This document shows, one piece after another, positions 1 through 6,381 of a DNA stretch of 15,027 nucleotides. Below the pieces are notes generated by a model. The model worked only from the letters and a program-made list of their open reading frames with translations. It made no database searches and had not been told where the DNA came from. The position numbers were made by a program, and so were the translations under genes. Origin of the DNA: Pseudomonadota bacterium (GTDB lineage: Bacteria; Pseudomonadota; Alphaproteobacteria; Caulobacterales; Caulobacteraceae); assembly GCA_023433585.1 (NCBI GenBank), contig JAEZCL010000133.1, positions 1 through 15,027 on the forward strand. Reading direction: 5' to 3'. The stretch's first letter is position 1. Each line of letters starts with the position of its first letter.

Positions 1-93
1 CCTATATTGTCGATATGGCGCAACAGGCCCACGGCGCTGCGCCACCTGCCCGCCTTCAACGGGGGCATGCCGATCTGAGAGAAGGGGTGCTTT
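1..93. other. Upstream region of rpoH
   Basis: This short stretch precedes rpoH. One plus-strand frame is open from the window edge to a TGA at 76-78. Its 25 residues match no family I know, so it may be the tail of an upstream gene or simply leader sequence. CCTATATT at 2-9 loosely resembles a sigma-32 -10 element, and heat-shock autoregulation of rpoH is known in Caulobacter. The matching -35 would lie outside the window, so no promoter is called. Confidence 0.3.
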
Positions 94-978
94 ATGGCCC
101 AGACACTACCAAGCATTGCGACCGGCGAAGGCGGGCTGTCCCGCTATCTGGAAGAGATTCGCCGCTTTCCCATGCTCCAGCCGCAGGAAGAGTACATGCT
201 CGCCAAGCGGTATCTGGAACATGAGGACACGCAGGCCGCCCACAAGCTCGTTACAAGCCATCTGCGTCTCGTCGCGAAGATCGCGATGGGTTATCGCGGA
301 TACGGCCTGCCCATCGGCGAGGTGATCTCCGAGGGCAATGTGGGCCTGATGCAGGCCGTCAAGAAATTCGATCCCGACAAGGGCTTCCGCCTGGCGACCT
401 ACGCCATGTGGTGGATCCGCGCCTCGATCCAGGAATACATCCTGCGCTCCTGGTCGCTGGTGAAGATGGGCACCACGGCGGCCCAGAAAAAGCTGTTCTT
501 CAACCTGCGCAAGGCCAAGAGCCAGATCTCCGCCTTCGAGGACGGCGACCTGCGCCCCGAGCACGTCACCAAGATCGCCACTGACCTGGGCGTGTCCGAG
601 GAAGACGTCATCAGCATGAACCGTCGCCTCGGCGGCGATGCGTCGCTGAACTCGCCCCTGCGTTCCGACAGCGAGAGCGAGTGGCAGGACTGGCTGACCG
701 ACGACACTCAGGTGTCCCAGGAAACGCGCCTGGCCGACACCGAGGAGCATTCCCTGCGCATGGGTCTGCTTCAGGAGGCGATGGAGGAGCTGACGGATCG
801 GGAGAAGCACATCCTGACCGAGCGCCGCCTCAAGGACGACCCCGTGACCCTCGAGGAGCTGGCCGGCCAGTACGGCGTCAGCCGCGAGCGCGTGCGCCAG
901 ATCGAGGTCCGCGCCTTCGAAAAGCTCCAGAAGGCCATGCGCGCCGCCGCGACAGAACGGAACCTGGAAGCGGTCTGA
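94..978 (+). CDS. rpoH: RNA polymerase heat-shock sigma factor RpoH (sigma-32)
   Basis: This is the alternative sigma factor that directs RNA polymerase to heat-shock promoters (chaperones, proteases). The 294-residue length is normal for alphaproteobacterial RpoH. Region 2 lies at about residues 55-125 and includes the core-binding and -10 recognition segment with YAMWWIRASIQEYILRSW. The diagnostic RpoH box QKKLFFNLRKAK is at 131-142 and separates it from RpoD-type factors. The region 4.2 helix-turn-helix, with VSRERVRQIEVRAFEKL, is near 251-278. The ATG at 94 is preceded by GAGAAGGGG at 77-85 with suitable spacing. The gene converges on a receiver-protein gene, and the two stops lie in one palindrome. 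Alphaproteobacteria often carry two RpoH paralogues, and I cannot tell from this window whether a second exists. The identification itself is very secure. Confidence 0.98.
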   Translation: MAQTLPSIATGEGGLSRYLEEIRRFPMLQPQEEYMLAKRYLEHEDTQAAHKLVTSHLRLVAKIAMGYRGYGLPIGEVISEGNVGLMQAVKKFDPDKGFRLATYAMWWIRASIQEYILRSWSLVKMGTTAAQKKLFFNLRKAKSQISAFEDGDLRPEHVTKIATDLGVSEEDVISMNRRLGGDASLNSPLRSDSESEWQDWLTDDTQVSQETRLADTEEHSLRMGLLQEAMEELTDREKHILTERRLKDDPVTLEELAGQYGVSRERVRQIEVRAFEKLQKAMRAAATERNLEAV

Positions 979-992
979 CCCTGGGTCAGGCC
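972..992. other. Palindrome spanning both convergent stop codons
   Basis: CTGACCC-T-GGGTCAG at 975-989 is a perfect inverted repeat with 7-bp arms. GG at 972-973 and CC at 991-992 extend it around one T/G mismatch. It contains the rpoH TGA (976-978) and the TGA of the opposing gene (read from 988 to 986). It may work as a bidirectional 3' end or transcription barrier, but there is no T-tract and the one-base centre would have to open in RNA. Confidence 0.5.
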
Positions 993-1792
993 GCCAGCGC
1001 CGCCTGGGTTTCCGGCGCCGCCAGCGCCACCACGGCCCGGATCGGTTCGGCCAGCGCGTCGCGGGTAGGCTGTCCGGTGTTCAGGGCTCGCTCCAGGCCC
1101 GACACGGCGATCACCAGCTGGGTGTCCGAGACTTTCATGGCGAGCGTCTTGAGGGTCACGACCTGTTCGCTGATGGCGCGCAGGGCCTGCATGGGGTCGC
1201 TGTCGAACTGCTTGTGCGCCGACGCCAGGATACGCATGGCCTGATCCTTGACCGCCGCCTCGGCGCCGGCGCCCTTCGGCGTGTCCGCCTTGCGTTTTCG
1301 GGGCCCGGAATATTCGCCTGAGTTGAACCGTCGCCGGTCCGGTCCCACATAGCCGACCGCCTCGATCCAGCTGCGGGGCTTCAGCGCCACCACCTCGATC
1401 CGTTTGGTCAGGTCGCCGGCTGTGAAGGGCTTTCTCAGGAACTCATGCACGCCTGCGTCCCGGGCGCCGAGAATGGACGCGGCGGTGGCCTCGGCCGTCA
1501 CCATGATGATGGGGGCTTTACGACAGACGAAGTTCGACCGCCGGACCGCCTTGGCGAAGGATTCCCCGTCCAGCTGAGGCCCTCGATGCTCGGTAAAGAT
1601 CAACGTGGGCTCGAACTCCCGGCAGATGTCCAGCGCGCCCCGCCCCTCGGTCTTGATCTGCACCTCGCCTACGCCGAGTCCCTTGAGCGTCTCGGCAAGC
1701 AGCTTGGCTGCGGTGACATTGGGATCGACGACCAGGACACGGCGCAGCGTCGGCGCCATCCTGGCCAGGTTTTTTGCATCGGTCGTGAACAC
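986..1792 (-). CDS. Atypical response regulator: receiver domain with Glu at the phosphoacceptor site plus helical C-terminal region
   Basis: This 268-residue protein has an N-terminal receiver (CheY-like) fold at about residues 17-136. Strand 1 reads RVLVVDPN with only D23 of the usual acidic pair. The segment PTLIFTEHRGPQLDG puts E68 where the phosphorylated Asp normally sits. The conserved Thr (MVTAE, T99) and Lys (RKPF, K121) are retained. After the receiver comes a basic linker with GYVGPDRRRF (147-156) and GPRKRK, a motif I associate with alphaproteobacterial receiver proteins. An Ala-rich helical segment runs from about 180 to 268, with no recognisable DNA-binding or enzymatic output domain. 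The GTG start at 1792 has GGAG six bases upstream, so it is preferred over an internal ATG at codon 12. A protein-protein signalling role that does not depend on phosphorylation is inferred. The partner is unknown. Confidence 0.85.
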   Translation of the reverse strand: MFTTDAKNLARMAPTLRRVLVVDPNVTAAKLLAETLKGLGVGEVQIKTEGRGALDICREFEPTLIFTEHRGPQLDGESFAKAVRRSNFVCRKAPIIMVTAEATAASILGARDAGVHEFLRKPFTAGDLTKRIEVVALKPRSWIEAVGYVGPDRRRFNSGEYSGPRKRKADTPKGAGAEAAVKDQAMRILASAHKQFDSDPMQALRAISEQVVTLKTLAMKVSDTQLVIAVSGLERALNTGQPTRDALAEPIRAVVALAAPETQAALAA

Positions 1793-1853
1793 GGAAGACT
1801 CCAGCGAACACCTTCCGTTACCCCGCCCGGGTAAAGATCGCCTTGACGCGCCG

Positions 1854-2006
1854 TTCCAGGTGCTAGGCTCCAGGGATCAGGGCTTGGGGGCATAGCGCCT
1901 CGGCGACCATTGCGACGCCCTGCTCGATAAGGCTTCTGAAGTCGGTCGCATGCTCACGACCCTCCGCATCCGGCTTGCCCCAGCACCTAGAACCTAGAAC
2001 CTGACT
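1854..2006. repeat. Intergenic heptad element 1 (outward-facing 7-bp repeats)
   Basis: Five consecutive 7-mers ending in GG occupy 1854-1888: TTCCAGG, TGCTAGG, CTCCAGG, GATCAGG and GCTTGGG. Four 7-mers beginning with CC occupy 1979-2006: CCCAGCA, CCTAGAA, CCTAGAA and CCTGACT. The arms are partly complementary: 1854-1867 against 1979-1992 matches at 12 of 14 positions. They enclose about 90 bp. The right arm ends one base from the purA stop. The layout matches that of the element at 5742-5835. The rest of the 215-bp gap between purA and the receiver gene holds a start-less open frame in the spacer and an imperfect palindrome (TTACCC-N5-GGGTAA, 1818-1834) upstream of the receiver gene. Confidence 0.6.
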
Positions 2007-2007
2007 G

Positions 2008-3300
<1,293 letters not shown>

Positions 3301-3332
3301 GACTTCACACTCCGCTGAAATTGCGGAAGCAG

Positions 3333-3361
3333 GCTATAGCGAGGGAATCAAGCGGTGTCGC
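3333..3361 (-). promoter_or_regulatory. Candidate purA promoter
   Basis: Reading the minus strand, GCTATAGC (3340-3333) fits the Caulobacter housekeeping -10 consensus GCTANAWC with one mismatch. GCGACAC (3361-3355) lies 14 bases upstream and matches the -35 consensus TTGACGS at only four of seven positions. The implied leader to the purA TTG is about 25 bases. The weak -35 keeps this tentative. Confidence 0.3.
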
Positions 3362-3377
3362 CTTCATCAGCGCAATA

Positions 3378-3414
3378 TCTCCTCCCCCATTCGCGCAGCG
3401 CATGGGGGAGGAGA
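3378..3414. repeat. Palindromic repeat after serC (N11 type)
   Basis: The 13-bp arms TCTCCTCCCCCAT (3378-3390) and ATGGGGGAGGAGA (3402-3414) are perfectly complementary around an 11-base centre, TCGCGCAGCGC. The element abuts the serC stop (TGA read from 3418 to 3416). Copies with the same arms and an 11-base centre occur at 5571-5605, 10290-10318 and 14985-15018. It could form a strong hairpin at the serC mRNA 3' end, but no T-tract follows. Confidence 0.75.
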
Positions 3415-3415
3415 C

Positions 3416-4558
3416 TCAGCCCACCGCCGCCCCGAACGCCCAATCCAGCCACGGCGTAGCCGCCTTCACGTCCGCCGTCTCCACCGTGCAGCCGCACCAC
3501 AGGCGCAGGCCCGGCGGGGCGTTGCGGTGCGGCTCCATGTCAAACACCGCCCCTTCATCCTCCAGCAGCGCCTTGAACCGCTTGACGAAGTCGCGCTGAC
3601 CATCCTCCGACAGCCCCGTCACCCGCTCATCGACGAATTTCAAGCACACTGAGGTCGTCGACCGGATCTCCGGCCGCTCGGGCAGGAAATCGATCCAGTC
3701 GGTCCGCTCCACCCATTCGCTCAACGCCGCGTAATTCGCCTCCGTGCGCCGGATCAGTTCGTCCAGCCCGCCGATGGACCGCGCCCACTCCAGGGCGTCG
3801 ATCCAGTCCTCGATGGTCATCACCGAGAAGGTGTTGATCATGGTCCCGGTCGCCAGGGACCGGTCGAAGCCCTTGGCGTCCTGAAGCCTCAACACCTTCG
3901 GGATCGGCCACGCCGCCCGGTATGTGTCCAGCCGCTCCACCGCCCGGGGCGACAGCACCGCCACCCCGATCCCGGCCTCGCCCCCCAGCGCCTTCTGGAA
4001 CGAGAAGGTCGTCACATCCAGCTTCTTCCAGTCCAGCGGCATGGCGAACGCCGCCGACGTCGCGTCGCAGATCGTCAGCCCCTCGCGGTCGTCCCTGATG
4101 AAATCCGCGTTCGGAACCCGCACCCCCGACGTGGTCCCGTTCCACGGAAACACCAGATCCTTCGCCGGATCGACCCGCGACAGGTCCGGCAACGCCCCCC
4201 ACGGCGCGCTCAGCACTTCCGGCGCCAGCTTCAAGTGGTCCCGCACGTCTGCGGCCCAGGTCAGGCCGAAATTCTCATAGGCGACCACCTGCACCGGCCG
4301 CTGCCCCAGCATGGACCACAGCGCCGCCTCCACCGCCCCGGTGTCCGACGCCGGCAGGTAGCAGGCCACATAGTCCTCGGGGACCTCCAGCACCTCGCGC
4401 GTCAGGCGCAGGGCGTAGGCGAACCGCTCCACCACCTCCGGCGCGCGGATGCCGCGTCCCAGCAGGCCGTCAGGCAGGCCCGCCATGGACCACCCCAGCC
4501 GCTTGGCCGTGGGCCCCGACGAGAACCACGGGCGTTCAGGCTTCACGGTCGGCTTCAT
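3416..4558 (-). CDS. serC: Phosphoserine aminotransferase (Methanosarcina/alphaproteobacterial type)
   Basis: This PLP enzyme converts 3-phosphohydroxypyruvate and glutamate to phosphoserine and 2-oxoglutarate in serine biosynthesis. SerC enzymes may also act in vitamin B6 synthesis. The 380-residue protein belongs to the SerC branch shared by Methanosarcina and alphaproteobacteria, recognised from RPWFSSGPTAKR near the N-terminus. The likely Schiff-base lysine is K189 in TTFSFQKALGGEAG, and the PLP-binding aspartate is D165 in ICDATSAA. The ATG at 4558 overlaps the upstream dnaJ stop as TGATG and gives the normal N-terminus MKPTVKPERP. A frame extension to 4597 lies wholly inside dnaJ and is unlikely. 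The overlap implies translational coupling. The usual partner serA is not in this window, and downstream comes a palindrome and then purA. Confidence 0.95.
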   Translation of the reverse strand: MKPTVKPERPWFSSGPTAKRLGWSMAGLPDGLLGRGIRAPEVVERFAYALRLTREVLEVPEDYVACYLPASDTGAVEAALWSMLGQRPVQVVAYENFGLTWAADVRDHLKLAPEVLSAPWGALPDLSRVDPAKDLVFPWNGTTSGVRVPNADFIRDDREGLTICDATSAAFAMPLDWKKLDVTTFSFQKALGGEAGIGVAVLSPRAVERLDTYRAAWPIPKVLRLQDAKGFDRSLATGTMINTFSVMTIEDWIDALEWARSIGGLDELIRRTEANYAALSEWVERTDWIDFLPERPEIRSTTSVCLKFVDERVTGLSEDGQRDFVKRFKALLEDEGAVFDMEPHRNAPPGLRLWCGCTVETADVKAATPWLDWAFGAAVG

Positions 4559-5496
4559 CACGATTTCCCGGGCGAATAGGGTCGGTCCGCCCGCCACTTC
4601 TCGGCGAACTTCACCAGATTATGGTCCTGGTATTCCGGCAGGGTCACGACCAGCCGCGCCAGCAGGTCTCCGCGCCGCCCGTTCGCATAGGCGCCCTTGC
4701 CTTTCAGCCTCAGCACCTGGCCCGAGTTCGACGCCTTGGGCAGCGTCATGCTGACCGCTCCGTCCGGTGTCTTCACCGTCACCTTGCCGCCTAGCACCGC
4801 ATCAGGAACCGACACCGGCAAATCCATGTGCAGGTCCGCCTCCTCGCGGCGATAGATCGGATGGTCCTGAAGCTTCAGCTCGATCAGGGCGTCGCCGGCC
4901 TCGCCCCCGCGCCCCGGCATCCCCTGCCCGCGCAGCCGGATCACCTGTCCGTCGCCCGCGCCCTTGGGGATCGTCACGTCCAGCGTCCGCCCGTCCGAGA
5001 ACTGGATGCGCCGCGTGGCCCCGGTGATGGAGTCCTCCAGGCTGATGTCCAGCGTGGCCTTCAGATCCTGCCCGCGCGAAGCGAACCCGCGTCCGCCGCC
5101 CGGCCTGGCCCCCTGGCGCGCGCCCGCGCCGCCGCCGAACATGCCGAACAGGTCGTCCAGGTCGATGCCCTCGAACCCGGCCCGCGCCCCGCCCTGACCG
5201 CCGAAACCGCCCTGCCCGAAACCACCCCCCGCCCCGCGCGGCCCGCCGCCGCCGCAGCCCCGGAACTGCTCGCGCCCGTCCGCGTCGATCTCGCCCCGGT
5301 CGAACTTCCGGCGCTTCTCCTCGTCGCCCAGGATGTCGAAGGCGGCGGTGATGCGCTTGAACCGATCCTCGGCCGCAGTGTCGCCGGGATTCTTGTCCGG
5401 GTGCAGTTCCTTGGCCAGCTTCCTGAACGCCTTGCGGATCTCATCCTGGCTCGCGCCGCGCGCCACGCCCAGTTCCTTGTAGGGATCACCCGCCAC
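4558..5496 (-). CDS. DnaJ-class co-chaperone (class B, CbpA-like, no zinc finger)
   Basis: This is a J-domain protein that stimulates Hsp70 (DnaK) ATPase and delivers substrates. Counting from the GTG at 5496 it has 312 residues. The J domain spans about 4-70 with HPD at 32-34. A Gly/Phe-rich region covers about 79-137, including DDLFGMFGGG. Two C-terminal substrate-binding beta domains lie at about 141-216 and 217-291. The CxxCxGxG zinc repeats of DnaJ itself are absent, placing it in the CbpA-like class. The frame extends to a TTG at 5523. I prefer GTG 5496 because it gives the usual short lead-in before DPYKELGV, has GAGGAG at 5513-5508, and lies downstream of the candidate promoter. Coupling to serC by the TGATG overlap suggests co-expression, although no direct functional link is known to me. 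Confidence 0.92.
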   Translation of the reverse strand: MAGDPYKELGVARGASQDEIRKAFRKLAKELHPDKNPGDTAAEDRFKRITAAFDILGDEEKRRKFDRGEIDADGREQFRGCGGGGPRGAGGGFGQGGFGGQGGARAGFEGIDLDDLFGMFGGGAGARQGARPGGGRGFASRGQDLKATLDISLEDSITGATRRIQFSDGRTLDVTIPKGAGDGQVIRLRGQGMPGRGGEAGDALIELKLQDHPIYRREEADLHMDLPVSVPDAVLGGKVTVKTPDGAVSMTLPKASNSGQVLRLKGKGAYANGRRGDLLARLVVTLPEYQDHNLVKFAEKWRADRPYSPGKS

Positions 5497-5530
5497 GTCC
5501 GGCTCTGCTCCTCGAAAGCTCAAAGCCGTC

Positions 5531-5557
5531 AGTTAAGCCATGCAATGGCCGCCGCAA
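5531..5557 (-). promoter_or_regulatory. Candidate promoter for dnaJ-serC
   Basis: On the minus strand, TTGCGGC (5557-5551) is separated by 12 bases from GCTTAACT (5538-5531). The spacing fits the Caulobacter housekeeping promoter (TTGACGS-N10-14-GCTANAWC) but both boxes are imperfect. Transcription would begin near 5524, so the TTG at 5523 could hardly be the start, which supports GTG 5496. Confidence 0.33.
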
Positions 5558-5570
5558 AGGGCAACCGCAA

Positions 5571-5605
5571 TCTCCTCCCCCATGAGCATCGCGAATGGGG
5601 GAGGA
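5571..5605. repeat. Palindromic repeat after the GTA stub (N11 type)
   Basis: The arms TCCTCCCCCAT (5573-5583) and ATGGGGGAGGA (5595-5605) are perfectly complementary around the 11-base centre GAGCATCGCGA. It is the same family as the repeat at 3378-3414. It directly abuts the stop codon of the truncated DUF2163-like frame and may mark a deletion breakpoint. Confidence 0.72.
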
Positions 5606-5725
5606 TCAAAGAAGCGCCGCCGCCTCCAGCCTCGCGCCGTCCGCCCGCGCCAGCACCCAGGCATGGCACATCGTCGCCGCCCCGCCCTCGATGCGGTCGG
5701 CCAGTTCGCTCGGTATGTGTCTCAT
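5606..5725 (-). pseudogene. Truncated GTA hub gene (DUF2163 N-terminus, gp13-like stub)
   Basis: A 39-codon frame starts at ATG 5725 and ends at TGA 5608-5606. Its first 33 residues, including IPSELADRIEGGAAT and CHAWVLARADGARL, resemble the N-terminus of DUF2163 proteins. These are the GTA hub/baseplate component encoded just after the DUF2460 gene in Rhodobacter-type GTA clusters. In intact members this segment continues with a GFTDHDR-like stretch. Here it runs instead into EAAALL and stops at a palindromic repeat, so more than 200 residues are missing. The order relative to the DUF2460 fragment is the normal GTA order, which strengthens the call. A heptad repeat separates the two fragments. 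Probably non-functional. The family assignment is from memory of the sequences, without a search. Confidence 0.68.
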
Positions 5726-5741
5726 GTCGTCGCCCGTTCAG

Positions 5742-5835
5742 GGGCTTAGGAAGGGCATAGGTCTTAGGGCTTAGGTCTTAGCCACCGCCCACTGCCCACT
5801 CCCTAAGCCCTAAGCCCTAAGCCCTACTCCCTAGA
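5742..5835. repeat. Intergenic heptad element 2, telomere-like, with quadruplex potential
   Basis: The right arm (5801-5835) consists of five exact 7-mers: CCCTAAG three times, then CCCTACT and CCCTAGA. The left arm (5755-5775) carries GCATAGG, TCTTAGG and GCTTAGG in the opposite sense, with less regular copies back to 5742. CTTAGGGCTTAGG at 5763-5775 is perfectly complementary to 5802-5814, allowing a 13-bp stem. On the minus strand there are seven GGG runs between 5831 and 5788 at 6-7-base intervals, a strong G-quadruplex motif. The last heptad contains the stop codon of the upstream minus-strand gene. The architecture matches the element at 1854-2006. Confidence 0.75.
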
Positions 5836-6262
5836 CCCGCACCTCGATCAGCGGCGCCGCCGCCATCCGCCCCGCCTCAAAGGTCTCCAGCGTCACCTCG
5901 ATCCGGTCCGCGTCGAACCGCACCGGCGTGTCGAATTCGAACCCCGCCGTCACCGCCGCGCCCTCGCCCGGCGCCGCATCGAGCGTCACCACGCCACAGA
6001 ACAACTGACATGGTTGCTCTCCAGCGGTCCTGGGGCGTCCGCGCCCCGGCGTCTCCGTCAGGCTGGCCGCCGCCTTGGCGGCGCGAGCGAGGCTGGTGAC
6101 GGCGCGGGCGTGCCGGTCCAGGGCCGCGCTGTCCGCTCCCTCCTTCGGCCGCGCCGCCGTCAGGGCCTTCGCCGCCGCCGTGACTTCGACCATCAGAAGG
6201 GTCTGAAGACCGGCCAGCCAAGCCGCCGCGTCCGTTCCGTTTTCATCGCTTTTTCCCGTCAT
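5831..6262 (-). CDS. Chimeric GTA remnant: terminase-small-subunit-like N-terminus joined to DUF2460 tail-protein C-terminus
   Basis: The frame is intact and encodes 143 residues from ATG 6262; a TTG two codons upstream is an alternative. Residues from about 86 to the end (VVTLDAAPGEGAAVTAGF, then EFDTPVRFDADRIEV, ending APLIEVRV) look like the C-terminus of DUF2460/TIGR02217 proteins, the GTA distal tail component (gp12), normally over 200 residues long. The first 70 residues (AAWLAGLQTLLMVEVTAAA, LDRHARAVTSLARAAKAA) resemble the short terminase-small-subunit-like gene that heads Caulobacterales GTA clusters. This half is less certain. A single deletion removing the genes between gp1 and the end of gp12 would give exactly this join. 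It is followed by the gp13 stub at 5606-5725. The fusion could be expressed, but no function is suggested. Confidence 0.65.
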   Translation of the reverse strand: MTGKSDENGTDAAAWLAGLQTLLMVEVTAAAKALTAARPKEGADSAALDRHARAVTSLARAAKAAASLTETPGRGRPRTAGEQPCQLFCGVVTLDAAPGEGAAVTAGFEFDTPVRFDADRIEVTLETFEAGRMAAAPLIEVRV

Positions 6263-6381
6263 GCCCAAAGACTACGGGACCAGCGTCACCGGTCGCGAAA
6301 ACGGACGAAGATTTTCGAAAAGGCCTTGTCCGGCGCGGGATTGATCCGGAGACAAGCGGGGGAAACCGCCCGTCGGCGCGC

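Noticed and set aside
1..78. Possible C-terminus of an upstream plus-strand gene, or a sigma-32 promoter -10 at 2-9
   Set aside because: Only 25 codons are visible with no recognisable family, and the -35 region is outside the window, so neither can be supported.
1818..1834. TTACCC-N5-GGGTAA upstream of the receiver gene as an operator
   Set aside because: A single 6-bp-arm inverted repeat is easily found by chance in this base composition, and no matching second site was seen.
5742..5835. Heptad array considered as a CRISPR array or a true telomere
   Set aside because: Units are only 7 bp with no spacers, so it is not CRISPR. It is interstitial, in two opposed arms inside a normal gene context, so it is not a chromosome end.
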